DNA of 61,774 bases. Origin: Fimenecus sp045543095 (lineage in GTDB: Bacteria; Bacillota; Clostridia; Oscillospirales; Acutalibacteraceae). The notes under the pieces were generated by a model. That model saw nothing but the letters and a program-made list of their open reading frames with translations. It was not told the DNA's origin and searched no databases. The stretch is taken from NCBI GenBank assembly GCA_045543095.1, contig JAZQMC010000021.1:1-61774 (forward strand), read 5' to 3'. Positions 9,323 through 18,370 of the stretch are shown here, one piece after another (the stretch's first letter is position 1; every line of letters begins with the position of its first letter). The translations under genes were made by a program, and so were the position numbers.

Positions 9323-11189
9323 TACTTTTTTACCTATTTCCAAAAATGATATGATTGAAAGAGGCTGGGATGAGGTCGATTTTGTTTATGTGTCTGGTGA
9401 TGCATACGTCGACCATCCCAGCTTCGGCGCGTCTATTATTACCCGAGTGCTTGAACACGAGGGTTTTAAAGTCGGCTTTATTTCACAGCCCAACTGGAAT
9501 AATAACGAGTCTTTTAAGGTCTTTGGTAGACCAAGACTTGGATTTTTTGTATCTTCAGGTAATATTGATTCTATGGTTGCACACTATACTGTTGCAAAGA
9601 AAAATAGAAGTACCGACGCTTATTCACCTGGAGGAAAGATGGGCTTAAGACCCGACAGAGCAGTTATAGTGTATTGTCAGAAAATCCGTGAAATCTATGG
9701 TGATGTTCCTATTGTTATAGGCGGACTTGAGGCATCTTTGCGTCGATTTGCTCATTACGATTATTGGGACGATAAAATCCGTCCTTCAATTCTTTTTGAT
9801 TCGGGAGCAGACTTGATTTCATTCGGTATGGGAGAAAAACAAACGTCACAAATTGCTCACAGACTTAATAGCGGTGAAAATATTAAAGATTTAACCGATA
9901 TTAGAGGTACTTGCTATGCAGTATCTGTTGAAAATACACCATATAAAGGTGTTGAATGTCCGTCTTATGAGAATGTTTTAAAATCTAAAAAAGAATATGC
10001 AATTTCATGCAGAATTCAACAGGACGAACAGGACCATATTCGAGGAAAAGTAATAAAACAACGTCACGGTAAAATGATGCTCGTACAGAATGAACCTATG
10101 GAGCCATTAACAACGGAAGAGCTTGATGAAATTTATTCATTACCTTATGTTCGCACATATCATCCGTCTTATGAAAAAGATGGGGGAGTACCCGGTATAC
10201 TTGAGGTTGAGTTTTCTATCACTCATAATCGTGGCTGTTTTGGCGGTTGTAATTTTTGCTCTATTGCTTTCCATCAAGGAAGATATGTTACTTGCAGAAG
10301 CAGAGAGTCAATAATAAATGAAGCTAAAATGCTTACAACTCTTGACGGGTTCAAGGGGTATATTCACGATGTTGGCGGTCCAACGGCTAATTTCAGAAGA
10401 ACATCATGTGATGTTCAATTGAAAAAAGGTTTATGTAAGGGCAAAAAGTGTCTTGCACCGGAGCCTTGTCCTGCACTTGTTTCAACACACGATGAATATC
10501 TTGATATATTAAGAGAAATCCGCAAAATTCCTAAAGTAAAAAAAGTATTTATTCGTTCAGGTATTCGTTATGATTATCTTTTATGTGATAAGAATGATGA
10601 GTTTTTTAAAGAACTTGTTAAATATCACGTGAGCGGTCAGTTAAAGGTTGCACCCGAGCATTGCTCTGCCTCTGTGCTTGATAAAATGGGTAAACCTCAT
10701 ATAAAAGCATATAAAGAATTCTCAAAAAGATATTTCACATACACAAAATCTATTGGAAAAGAGCAATATTTAGTTCCTTATCTTATGTCTTCACATCCGG
10801 GGGCTACTCTTAAAGACGCTGTCGAACTTGCAGAGTTTATTAAAAGTGAAAAACTTCATCCGGAGCAAGTTCAAGATTTTTACCCAACACCCGGAACAAT
10901 TTCAACAGCAATGTATTATACCGAGCTTGACCCATATACATTGGAAAAGGTGTATGTTGCAAAAAATCCACACGATAAAGCATTACAGAGAGCTTTAATG
11001 CAATATTTTAACCCTAAAAATTATGACTTGGTTTATGAGGCACTTAAAAAAGCTGGTAGGAATGACCTCATAGGAACTTCACCTAAATGTTTGATTAAGC
11101 CTAAAAGTAATACACCGAATATAAATCAACAGTCACGAGGAAAATATGCTAAAAAAGGAAAGAAAACTGTACAAAAGCGGAGAAAATAA
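9312..11189 (+). CDS. YgiQ family radical SAM protein
   Basis: About 625 residues with the YgiQ layout: the N-terminal DAYVDHPSFG signature and cobalamin-like fold, then the radical SAM core with the cluster motif CFGGCNFCSIAFHQGR near residue 320. The YgiQ-specific central segment contains a further Cys group (CKGKKCLAPEPCPALV) and the C-terminus is very basic. The substrate is not known. The start lies inside ftsK: GTG 9312 is preceded by GAGGG at five bases, while ATG 9300 has a poorer site; longer frames from 9270 are unlikely. The 3' end overlaps the next gene by 44 bp. Confidence 0.88.
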   Translation: MKNNTFLPISKNDMIERGWDEVDFVYVSGDAYVDHPSFGASIITRVLEHEGFKVGFISQPNWNNNESFKVFGRPRLGFFVSSGNIDSMVAHYTVAKKNRSTDAYSPGGKMGLRPDRAVIVYCQKIREIYGDVPIVIGGLEASLRRFAHYDYWDDKIRPSILFDSGADLISFGMGEKQTSQIAHRLNSGENIKDLTDIRGTCYAVSVENTPYKGVECPSYENVLKSKKEYAISCRIQQDEQDHIRGKVIKQRHGKMMLVQNEPMEPLTTEELDEIYSLPYVRTYHPSYEKDGGVPGILEVEFSITHNRGCFGGCNFCSIAFHQGRYVTCRSRESIINEAKMLTTLDGFKGYIHDVGGPTANFRRTSCDVQLKKGLCKGKKCLAPEPCPALVSTHDEYLDILREIRKIPKVKKVFIRSGIRYDYLLCDKNDEFFKELVKYHVSGQLKVAPEHCSASVLDKMGKPHIKAYKEFSKRYFTYTKSIGKEQYLVPYLMSSHPGATLKDAVELAEFIKSEKLHPEQVQDFYPTPGTISTAMYYTELDPYTLEKVYVAKNPHDKALQRALMQYFNPKNYDLVYEALKKAGRNDLIGTSPKCLIKPKSNTPNINQQSRGKYAKKGKKTVQKRRK

Positions 11190-12141
11190 TCGTAACGCTT
11201 ATAAATTCCATATTCTTTCTGAAAAAGAGCGGAGAAATGTTTTTATAGCTTTATTTCTCTGCTTTTTTGCCATTGTAATAACTTTTCTTGAACTCTTTGG
11301 AATTACAAATTGGCATAAAGTTAATATGATTTCCGGTGCGGTTGACGGTATTAAAATTGCAGATACTGATTTTGCCGTTTATTATCTTGATGTAGGTCAA
11401 AGCGACTGCTCTATTGTTGTATGTGATGATAAGGTTATGGTTATTGATACCGGTTCTTATCCGCAAACAGAGAAAATACGCGAAGCATTGTATTCGCTTG
11501 AGGTTGAACAGATTGATTATCTTGTAATTACTCATCAACACGACGACCATATGAGTGGTGCAGAAAAGCTTATGAATATCTATGACGTTAAAAACATCAT
11601 AATGCCAATGCTTTCAGAGGATAACGCAGTTAATAGTGAAACTTATTCAAGACTTTTGAGGTCATTTTCTGATAACAATGTGAATCCGATAGCATCACAA
11701 AGTATTGAAAAGTTTAATTTAGGAAATGCAGAAATTCAAATTTTAGCACCGAATAAGCAATATAAAGAACTCAATAATATGTCAGTTGTTATGAGAATAA
11801 CTTATGGTAACAACTCGTTCTTGTTTCAAGGTGATGCCGAAAGTCAGATTGAAAAAGAATTACTTAATTCAGATTATAATTTAACGGCAGATGTTTTAAA
11901 AATAGGTCATCATGGCAGTAAAACCGCAAGTAGCGAAAAATACCTTGATGCTGTTAATCCGCAAATTGCGATTATTTCTTGCGGGCAGGGGAATTCCTAT
12001 GGGCATCCTCGCGTTACTGTAATGGAATATCTAGTTGAACGTAACATTGATTATTACATAACTGCTTATAACGGAGATATAACTATAGGTAGTGATGGTA
12101 AAAATATTGAAATTTTTACTCAATATAAGGCAGTTGAGTAA
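11146..12141 (+). CDS. Membrane-anchored metallo-beta-lactamase fold hydrolase, ComEC-like domain
   Basis: 331 residues. One membrane helix at about residues 30-50 is followed by an extracytoplasmic metallo-beta-lactamase domain resembling the C-terminal domain of the DNA-uptake protein ComEC. It shows YLDVGQSDC, the metal-binding THQHDDHMSGA, a second metal set in FQGDAE and KIGHHGSKTASS, and SYGHPR. Such stand-alone ComEC-like hydrolases are common in Clostridia and their substrate is unproven; DNA or phosphodiester cleavage is inference. GAGGAAAAT before ATG 11146 supports a start inside the preceding gene, giving translational coupling. Confidence 0.85.
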   Translation: MLKKERKLYKSGENNRNAYKFHILSEKERRNVFIALFLCFFAIVITFLELFGITNWHKVNMISGAVDGIKIADTDFAVYYLDVGQSDCSIVVCDDKVMVIDTGSYPQTEKIREALYSLEVEQIDYLVITHQHDDHMSGAEKLMNIYDVKNIIMPMLSEDNAVNSETYSRLLRSFSDNNVNPIASQSIEKFNLGNAEIQILAPNKQYKELNNMSVVMRITYGNNSFLFQGDAESQIEKELLNSDYNLTADVLKIGHHGSKTASSEKYLDAVNPQIAIISCGQGNSYGHPRVTVMEYLVERNIDYYITAYNGDITIGSDGKNIEIFTQYKAVE

Positions 12142-12201
12142 CTTTATATTAAATTTAGTAGAAATACACATAAAATTAAGGATAAAATTGTAAAAAAATA
12201 C

Positions 12202-12230
12202 TTGCAATCGTCAGTTTTGTGTGATATAAT
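12202..12230 (+). promoter_or_regulatory. Sigma-A promoter of rpsB-tsf
   Basis: TTGCAA, 17-bp spacer, TATAAT, about 100 bp before the rpsB start; a good match expected of a ribosomal protein operon. Confidence 0.8.
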
Positions 12231-12247
12231 TTTTCAGCAATTCGCAT

Positions 12248-12306
12248 GTGCAGTGATTTTGACGGAATTGCATACGCAGTATGTCCCGTTAAAAGGTGAC
12301 CTGCAC
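12248..12306 (+). promoter_or_regulatory. Structured 5' leader of rpsB, candidate S2 autoregulatory RNA
   Basis: The leader folds as a closed unit: outer arms GTGCAG (12248) and CTGCAC (12301), a middle pairing ACGG/CCGT and a perfect inner hairpin CATAC-GCA-GTATG (12271-12283). It ends just before the rpsB Shine-Dalgarno. A ribosomal-protein-binding leader that lets S2 repress its own operon is the natural reading, but I cannot match it to a named leader family. Confidence 0.5.
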
Positions 12307-12333
12307 AGAGGATAAAATAAGGAGGAAAAAACA

Positions 12334-13071
12334 ATGTCAGTAGTATCTATGAAACAGTTACTCGAGGCAGGTGTTCATTTCGGACACCAGACAAGAAGAT
12401 GGAACCCTAAAATGGCTGAATACATCTTCACTGAAAGAAATGGTATTTATATCATTGACCTTCAGAAAACAGTTAAAAAACTTGAAGAGGCTTACAAGGT
12501 AGTAAGAGAAGTTGCTGAAAATGGCGGCGAAATTCTTTTTGTAGGCACAAAGAAGCAGGCTCAGAGCTCAGTTAAGGAAGAAGCAATGCGTTGCGGTATG
12601 CCTTTTGTTAACGCTCGTTGGCTCGGCGGTATGCTTACTAACTTCACAACAATCAAGCAGAGAATTAAGAGACTTGCTCAGCTTCAGGCTATGAAAGAAG
12701 ACGGCACATTTGACCTTCTTCCTAAAAAAGAAGTTGCAAAGTATGAGCTTGAAATTGAAAAACTTGAAAAGTACATTGGCGGTATCACAGAAATGAAAAA
12801 GCAGCCGGCTGCTATGTTCATTGTTGACCCAAGAAAAGAAAAGATTGCTGTTGCAGAAGCTAAAAAACTTGGTATTCCTGTAATCGCTATCGTTGATACA
12901 AACTGTGACCCTGATGATGTTGATTATGTTATCCCCGGTAACGACGACGCTATCCGTGCAGTAAAACTCATTGCAGGTGCAATGGCAGATGCTGTTATTG
13001 AAGGCAGACAGGGCGAGCAGATGGAAGAAGTTGCAACTGAAGAATCAGTAGCAGAAGAAGTTGCTGAATAA
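12334..13071 (+). CDS. rpsB: 30S ribosomal protein S2
   Basis: 245 residues, the usual length, starting at MSVVSMKQLLEAGVHFGHQTRRWNP, the S2 signature. The coiled-coil insert around residues 100-160 and the FIVDPRKEKIAVAEAKKLGIPVIAIVDTNCDPD motif are intact. The C-terminus is an acidic Glu/Val-rich tail. GGAGG precedes the start. First gene of rpsB-tsf, with an attenuator-like hairpin separating it from tsf. Confidence 0.98.
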   Translation: MSVVSMKQLLEAGVHFGHQTRRWNPKMAEYIFTERNGIYIIDLQKTVKKLEEAYKVVREVAENGGEILFVGTKKQAQSSVKEEAMRCGMPFVNARWLGGMLTNFTTIKQRIKRLAQLQAMKEDGTFDLLPKKEVAKYELEIEKLEKYIGGITEMKKQPAAMFIVDPRKEKIAVAEAKKLGIPVIAIVDTNCDPDDVDYVIPGNDDAIRAVKLIAGAMADAVIEGRQGEQMEEVATEESVAEEVAE

Positions 13072-13084
13072 TTAAACTCATTAT

Positions 13085-13114
13085 AGCCCGTGGCAAATAG
13101 TTACGGGCTGTTTT
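13085..13114 (+). terminator. Attenuator-like hairpin between rpsB and tsf
   Basis: AGCCCGT stem paired with ACGGGCT, then TGTTTT. The T-run is short, so partial termination that lowers tsf relative to rpsB is more likely than full termination; no promoter is evident between the hairpin and tsf. Confidence 0.6.
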
Positions 13115-13145
13115 CAAAAATATCGTAATATTGGAGGAAAAGAAA

Positions 13146-14246
13146 ATGGCATTTACTGCAAAAGACGTTCAGGCTCTTCGTGAGAAGACAGGCGTTGGTA
13201 TGATGGATTGTAAAAAGGCCCTTGTTGAAACAGATGGCGATATGGAAAAGGCTATCGATATTCTTAGAGAAAAAGGTCTTGCTTCTGCTGCTAAGAAAGC
13301 AAGCCGTGTAGCTGCTGAAGGTGTTGTTGCTGCTTATAGTGACGCTAATGCAGGTGCTCTTGTTGAAATCAACTGTGAAACAGACTTTGTTGCTAAGGGT
13401 GAACCATTTGTAAACCTTGCTGCTAAAGTTGTTAAAACTGTTGTTGCTGCAAAGCCTGCTGATGTTGAAGCACTTCTTGCTACAAAGGCAGTTGACTCTG
13501 ACAAAACAGTTGAAGAAGAAGTTCAGGAGGTTTTCCTTGCACTTCGTGAAAATATGAAAGTTCGTAGATTTGCTCTTGTTGAAGGTCACACAGCAACATA
13601 CATTCACGCTGGTGGTACTGTTGGTGTTATCGTTGCATTTGATACAGATGATGCAACAGCTGCTAAGGCTGAATTTGATGCAATGGGTAAGAATGTAGCA
13701 ATGCAGATTGCTGCTATGAACCCTGAATATTTAAGCAAAGCAAACATTTCTGATGATGAGCTTGCAAAGATGAAGTCAATCACAATTGACAGTGCACTCA
13801 ATAAGCCTGACTCACTTCCTGTTCCGATTCTTAACAGCATTATTGCAGAAGCAATCAATGATAAGAAATGGAGCGATGAGGACGCTAACATCTATAATGG
13901 TCTTGACCAGAAGCAGAGAAAGAACTTTGTAAACTTCATTTCAAAAGAAGCTTATGCAACAATGGCTGAAATCGCAGTTTCACATAAAGCTGAAATTTCA
14001 GAAAACAAAATCTTCGTTGGTCTTGTTCAGGGTCGTCTTGCAAAGCAGATTAAAGAAGTTTGTCTTCTTGAACAGACATTCGTTCGTTCAGACCTCTTTG
14101 ATGGTGCAGTTGGCGGTTATGTAGATGCAGTTGCTAAAGAACTTGGTGCTGACATCAAAGTTACAAGCTATGTTCGTTTCGAAAAGGGCGAGGGCATTGA
14201 GAAGAAAGAAGATAACTTTGCTGCAGAAATCGCAAGCATGATGTAA
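13146..14246 (+). CDS. tsf: Elongation factor Ts with an internal insertion
   Basis: Nucleotide exchange factor for EF-Tu. The N-terminal UBA-like domain (VQALREKTGVGMMDCKKAL) and the TDFVA loop (INCETDFVAKGEPF) that contacts EF-Tu are intact, as is the late EVCLLEQTFV motif. At 366 residues it is roughly 60-70 residues longer than usual. The extra part lies between the end of the first dimerisation subdomain (about residue 200, after DDELAKMK) and GLVQGRLAKQIKEVCLLEQ (about residue 300). I start at ATG 13146, eight bases after GGAGG; an upstream TTG is part of that site. Confidence 0.95.
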   Translation: MAFTAKDVQALREKTGVGMMDCKKALVETDGDMEKAIDILREKGLASAAKKASRVAAEGVVAAYSDANAGALVEINCETDFVAKGEPFVNLAAKVVKTVVAAKPADVEALLATKAVDSDKTVEEEVQEVFLALRENMKVRRFALVEGHTATYIHAGGTVGVIVAFDTDDATAAKAEFDAMGKNVAMQIAAMNPEYLSKANISDDELAKMKSITIDSALNKPDSLPVPILNSIIAEAINDKKWSDEDANIYNGLDQKQRKNFVNFISKEAYATMAEIAVSHKAEISENKIFVGLVQGRLAKQIKEVCLLEQTFVRSDLFDGAVGGYVDAVAKELGADIKVTSYVRFEKGEGIEKKEDNFAAEIASMM

Positions 14247-14264
14247 TTTCTTTATAAGTCCATT

Positions 14265-14300
14265 AAAGCGTACTGATTATTCGGTACGCTTTATTTTTTT
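14265..14300 (+). terminator. Intrinsic terminator after tsf
   Basis: Perfect 9-bp stem AAAGCGTAC/GTACGCTTT with a 10-base loop, then ATTTTTTT. Confidence 0.93.
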
Positions 14301-14302
14301 AC

Positions 14303-14331
14303 TTGTAAAAATTTCATTGTTAATGTAAAAT
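14303..14331 (+). promoter_or_regulatory. Possible promoter for the amidase-radA genes
   Basis: TTGTAA, 17-bp spacer, TAAAAT. Weak match in a very AT-rich gap. If the amidase is sporulation-specific, an unrecognised sigma-E/G promoter could be the real one. Confidence 0.35.
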
Positions 14332-14374
14332 AATATTATTAAGTAAGTCCCCATATATTTTATGGGGTGATATT

Positions 14375-15094
14375 GTGAAAAATTCTTTGATTGCATTACT
14401 GATGTCGGTAGTTGTGTGCATATTATCTGTATTATTTTGTATGGTTAATGTTGTGAATACTGATGCCATAATTAATAACACTATTCCCACTATCATCATA
14501 GATGCAGGGCATGGCGGTGAAGACGGTGGTGCTATTGGAATTGACGGCACGATTGAAAAAAATCTGAACCTCGAAATTGCCTTAAAACTTAACGATGTTT
14601 TATCAGTTATGGGGTATGAAACCCGAATGGTGAGAATAAGTGATATTTCAATATATAATGGAAATCCAAAAACTCTTCGTGAGAAAAAGGTTAGTGATAT
14701 TCGCAATCGTACCGCAATTATGGAAGAATATGAAAACTGTTTGTATGTGAGTATTCATCAGAATAAATATGATGCTACTTCAATTTGGGGTGCACAAACT
14801 TTTTATTCACCAAATAATGAACAAAGTAAAAAACTTGCGCAATTCATTCAAAGTTCAATTGCAACAGAATTACAACCTGAAAATAAAAGGCAAATCAAAC
14901 AGTCGGGAACAAGTATTTATGTGTTGTATAACGCTACAAAACCTGCCGTAATGGTGGAGTGTGGTTTTATTTCTAACCCAAATGAATTATCACAATTAAA
15001 AACAGAAGAATATCAGTCGAAAATGGCTTTTTCAATTATGTCAGGAATTATAAATTACAATATTTCGGAGGTTACAAATGGCACAAAAGTCTAA
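14375..15094 (+). CDS. N-acetylmuramoyl-L-alanine amidase, CwlD-like
   Basis: 239 residues: an N-terminal membrane/signal helix (about 5-28) followed directly by an Amidase_3 catalytic domain. Zinc ligands and catalytic residues are visible in IIDAGHGGEDGG (His), GTIEKNLNLEIA (Glu), VSIHQNKY (His) and PAVMVECGFISN (Glu). Length and layout match CwlD, which removes side peptides so that muramic-delta-lactam can form in spore cortex, but other short amidases share the fold. The start is GTG 14375 after GGGGTGAT. It overlaps radA by 17 bp, so the two are coupled. Confidence 0.8.
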   Translation: MKNSLIALLMSVVVCILSVLFCMVNVVNTDAIINNTIPTIIIDAGHGGEDGGAIGIDGTIEKNLNLEIALKLNDVLSVMGYETRMVRISDISIYNGNPKTLREKKVSDIRNRTAIMEEYENCLYVSIHQNKYDATSIWGAQTFYSPNNEQSKKLAQFIQSSIATELQPENKRQIKQSGTSIYVLYNATKPAVMVECGFISNPNELSQLKTEEYQSKMAFSIMSGIINYNISEVTNGTKV

Positions 15095-16454
15095 ATCCGT
15101 ATATGTCTGCAGTGAATGTGGTTATGAAACACCGCGTTGGTTAGGTCAATGCCCAAACTGCAATGAATGGAATACATTAAATGAAGAAATAAAGACAGTA
15201 GTAAAAGAAACTGTAAAGAAGAATTCTCTTTTAAGTTCAAATCGTGCGAAAGCATATCCGCTTAATGAAATTAAAGCTGATACAAGCCACAGATATAATA
15301 CAGGGTTAAGAGAGTTAAATCGAGTTCTTGGCGGAGGTCTTGTTAAAGGCTCAATTGTACTTTTAAGCGGTGACCCGGGTATCGGTAAATCAACAATTCT
15401 TTTGCAGATTTGCGAATATCTGGGTGAGGGATTGAAAATTCTTTATGTATCAGGTGAAGAATCAGCACATCAGATTAAACTTCGTGCGTCAAGACTTAAA
15501 GTTGCAACAGAAAATCTTTCAATACTTTGTGAAACTGACGCACAGTACATTTGTGAATACATTTTGAGCGAAAAACCCGATGTTGTTATTGTTGACTCAA
15601 TTCAGACAATGGAAATAAGTGAACTTAATTCATCACCGGGTAGTGTTACTCAGGTTCGCGAATCAACAAATCTATTTACAAGAACTGCAAAAGCTTCAAA
15701 TATTCCTATATTCCTTGTTGGCCATGTTAATAAAGACGGTAATATTGCAGGTCCAAAAGTCCTTGAACATATTGTTGACTGTGTACTCTATTTTGAGGGC
15801 GACCGAAACACATCTTATCGAATTTTACGAGCTGTTAAGAATCGTTATGGTTCAACCAATGAAATTGGTGTGTTTGAAATGCTTGATAACGGTCTTTGTG
15901 AGGTTGAAAATCCCTCTATGATGCTTATTTCGGGCAAGCCGAGAAATGTATCTGGCACTTGCGTTGCCTGTCTTATGGAGGGGTCCCGTCCTATTCTTGC
16001 AGAAGTTCAAAGTCTTGTAACACCAAGCGGATTTGGTAATCCTCGAAGAATGGCAACAGGTATTGATTACAGTCGAATGGCAATGCTTATTGCTGTACTT
16101 GAAAAGCGTTGCGGTTATTTCCTTGGAAATATGGATTGTTACACTAATGTTATCGGCGGACTTCGTATTGATGAAACTGCGGCAGATTTATCTATTGCAC
16201 TTGCAATTGTTTCAAGTTTAAAAGATGTTGTTGTGCCCGATAAAACTCTTGCATTCGGAGAAATTGGATTGGCAGGGGAGATTCGTTCAGTTAATAATTG
16301 CGAACAGAGAATTAAAGAGGCATCAAAATTAGGTTTTGAGAAGTGTGTTATTCCATATCACAACTATTCTAAATTACCAAAATATTTATTTAATGAAATA
16401 GAAATTGTACCCGCAAAGAATATTAGACAAGCATTTGAGGCGATTATGAATTGA
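15078..16454 (+). CDS. radA: DNA repair protein RadA
   Basis: RecA-family ATPase that drives branch migration of recombination intermediates. 458 residues: an N-terminal four-Cys zinc finger (CSECGYETPRWLGQCPNC), the RecA-like core with Walker A GDPGIGKST, the RadA-specific motif as KNRYGSTNEIG (the usual KNRFG has Tyr here), and a C-terminal Lon-like domain. GGAGG lies just before ATG 15078 inside the amidase gene. Complete and normal length. Confidence 0.96.
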   Translation: MAQKSKSVYVCSECGYETPRWLGQCPNCNEWNTLNEEIKTVVKETVKKNSLLSSNRAKAYPLNEIKADTSHRYNTGLRELNRVLGGGLVKGSIVLLSGDPGIGKSTILLQICEYLGEGLKILYVSGEESAHQIKLRASRLKVATENLSILCETDAQYICEYILSEKPDVVIVDSIQTMEISELNSSPGSVTQVRESTNLFTRTAKASNIPIFLVGHVNKDGNIAGPKVLEHIVDCVLYFEGDRNTSYRILRAVKNRYGSTNEIGVFEMLDNGLCEVENPSMMLISGKPRNVSGTCVACLMEGSRPILAEVQSLVTPSGFGNPRRMATGIDYSRMAMLIAVLEKRCGYFLGNMDCYTNVIGGLRIDETAADLSIALAIVSSLKDVVVPDKTLAFGEIGLAGEIRSVNNCEQRIKEASKLGFEKCVIPYHNYSKLPKYLFNEIEIVPAKNIRQAFEAIMN

Positions 16455-17206
16455 GTGAAAGATTTTTAAATAATACAAATCTGCCGAGTAGTAAAGTTAC
16501 AACAGTTTTTGCAAATTGCGACGATAATGCTCTTAAAAATGTGTTTGATGAATTAGCGGTAAAAGTTGTTAATGTAACACAAAATAAGCTTTTAGACGCT
16601 CCTGTATGCCAACACGCCGACATTTTGGCGAATTATGTAGGCAATAGCACTTTTTTAGCAGATTATCGTCAAAAAGATTTGATTGAATTTGTTGAGCAGG
16701 CAGGCGGAATAATAAAAACTATTGACAATATTAAGTCGCCTTATCCAAACGACTGCTTGCTGAACTTCGCAGATATTGGTGATTATATAATATGTAACCA
16801 ATCAATTTTGACAAATGAAATTGTCAATTTATTACCAAAAAAACAGATTATAGATGTTAAACAAGGATATTCAAAATGTTCTGTTTGTATTTGTAAAAGA
16901 AACACAATCATAACTGACGATATTTCGATTTATAACGCGGTTTCACAGTATGATGATATAAAATCATTACTTGTTGAAAAGGGGAGCGTACACATAGATA
17001 AATACGATTACGGCTTTATTGGTGGTTGTTGCGGTTTGATTGATAAAGATACGTTGCTTTTCAATGGCGATTTATCAACTCATTCAGACTTTGACAAAAT
17101 CAAAAATTTCTTGTATGATAATTGTATGAATTACATTGATATTAAAGGTATGCCTCTAACAGATATTGGCAGTATTATACCGATTATAGAAAAAGATGGT
17201 GAATGA
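16451..17206 (+). CDS. GME-fold protein of the DUF6873 type, function unknown
   Basis: 251 residues starting at TTG 16451, whose last bases overlap the radA stop. I recognise the pattern of a clostridial family assigned to the guanidine-modifying-enzyme/amidinotransferase fold. Conserved-looking blocks are YPNDCLLNFADIGDYIICN, VKQGYSKCSVCI and the C-terminal GGCCGLIDKDTLLFNGDLSTH, in which Asp, His and Cys could form a catalytic set. No reaction can be assigned. Its tight coupling to radA is the main contextual clue. The family name is from memory and should be checked by profile search. Confidence 0.65.
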   Translation: MSERFLNNTNLPSSKVTTVFANCDDNALKNVFDELAVKVVNVTQNKLLDAPVCQHADILANYVGNSTFLADYRQKDLIEFVEQAGGIIKTIDNIKSPYPNDCLLNFADIGDYIICNQSILTNEIVNLLPKKQIIDVKQGYSKCSVCICKRNTIITDDISIYNAVSQYDDIKSLLVEKGSVHIDKYDYGFIGGCCGLIDKDTLLFNGDLSTHSDFDKIKNFLYDNCMNYIDIKGMPLTDIGSIIPIIEKDGE

Positions 17207-17207
17207 A

Positions 17208-17396
17208 ATGAAAAAAGGTTATTTTATTGCATATTTAGGTGCGGCGGCAACAATGGGAGTTGTTCTCTCAAAAGCTACTAAAATGACAAAAAAATACGGT
17301 CAACCTTTAAAAGAAAAAAAGAAAATGTCAGTTGATAAATTAGCAAAAACTGCCGAAAAAGGCGTGGATTTTGTTGCAAAGAAAGTTGTTAAATAA
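17208..17396 (+). CDS. Small membrane-associated protein, unknown function
   Basis: 62 residues: a short hydrophobic helix (about residues 4-22, YFIAYLGAAATMGVVLS) followed by a strongly basic tail rich in Lys. I chose ATG 17208, with GGTGA five bases upstream, over ATG 17196. It follows the DUF6873-type gene without a gap and ends just before a terminator-like hairpin. No family recognised. Confidence 0.6.
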   Translation: MKKGYFIAYLGAAATMGVVLSKATKMTKKYGQPLKEKKKMSVDKLAKTAEKGVDFVAKKVVK

Positions 17397-17415
17397 ATAC
17401 TACTGAAATGAATTG

Positions 17416-17450
17416 GCATCTCCTTTTTATTTGGAGATGCTATAATTTTT
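17416..17450 (+). terminator. Likely terminator of the radA gene string
   Basis: Perfect 8-bp stem GCATCTCC/GGAGATGC with a 9-base loop, then TATAATTTTT. The interrupted T-run lowers certainty. Confidence 0.7.
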
Positions 17451-17462
17451 ATGGAGTTAATA

Positions 17463-17960
17463 ATGAACAAAGTTATCATAATTGGTTGTCCCGGTTCGGG
17501 TAAAACAACTTTTGCAGAAAAACTTAATAAACGTACTGGATTACCATTGTATTATCTTGATGCTATATGGCACAAGCCTGATAAAACTCATATCTCAAGA
17601 GAAGGTTTTGATGAAAGAATATTCGAAATTTTCAAAAAAGATAAGTGGATAATTGATGGCAATTATAAAAGGACAATAGAAACTCGACTTAAAGAATGTG
17701 ATACTGTTTTTCTCTTTGATTTACCAACAGAAGTTTGTCTACAAGGTGCGAGAGAAAGAATTGGTAAAGGTCGTTATGACTTGCCGTGGCTCGAAACAGA
17801 ATTAGACCCTGAATTCAAGCAATTTATCGAAGAATTTTCTGAAAAAACATTACCATATATTTATGAGCTAATCGAGAAATACAAATCAGAAAAACAAGTG
17901 ATAATTTTTAAATCAAGAAAAGAAGCTGATAAATATATAAATAATTTAAAATTCGTATAG
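17463..17960 (+). CDS. P-loop kinase-like protein (FlaR/adenylate-kinase-related)
   Basis: 165 residues. Walker A GCPGSGKTTFAEKL sits at the N-terminus, followed by LPLYYLDAIWHKPD, a segment typical of the topology modulation (FlaR)-like subgroup of small nucleoside/adenylate kinase relatives. KWIIDGNYKRTIETRL and a lid-like ERIGKGRYDLPW follow. The real substrate is unknown. ATG 17463 is preceded by GGAG at seven bases. The last host gene before the prophage. Confidence 0.75.
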   Translation: MNKVIIIGCPGSGKTTFAEKLNKRTGLPLYYLDAIWHKPDKTHISREGFDERIFEIFKKDKWIIDGNYKRTIETRLKECDTVFLFDLPTEVCLQGARERIGKGRYDLPWLETELDPEFKQFIEEFSEKTLPYIYELIEKYKSEKQVIIFKSRKEADKYINNLKFV

Positions 17961-18370
17961 ATAGACTCTTTTAACATTTATAAGGAATAAACTAAAATAA
18001 TCGAAATCAGAGTTCGCTTATTGTGAGCTATGATTTTTTTGTGCGTAAAACAGGGGAGGTGTTAAAATTAATTAAATAAATCTATTGTTACAAACTAACG
18101 ATATTTTAAATGTAATTCATATTTAAATTTCGAATTCATAAATCAGTTAAATCTTTTGAAAAAATTTAATTCAATTAATGCGGTTTTAATTTTAAATCAT
18201 TATTGTGTATAAAATAGTTATAAAGTATTCAAGGATTTCTAAAACGATATTTATAAAATATTATACAAATTGTAATATTTAGCATAGGGGGTAATATAAA
18301 ACAAACTATATGTCTAAAACTTTTCTTGTTTGTTCAAACTGTTGAAAACTTTAGATATAATTATACAAAA
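17961..18370. other. AT-rich intergenic host flank left of the prophage
   Basis: About 410 bp with no convincing gene on either strand. At 17999-18042 an imperfect hairpin ends in TGATTTTTTT and may terminate the kinase gene. A 22-bp inverted repeat, ATACAAAATA-AA-TATTTTGTAT, spans 18363-18384 and runs into the left prophage repeat. Its left arm is absent at the right end, as expected if it belongs to the host side. Confidence 0.5.
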
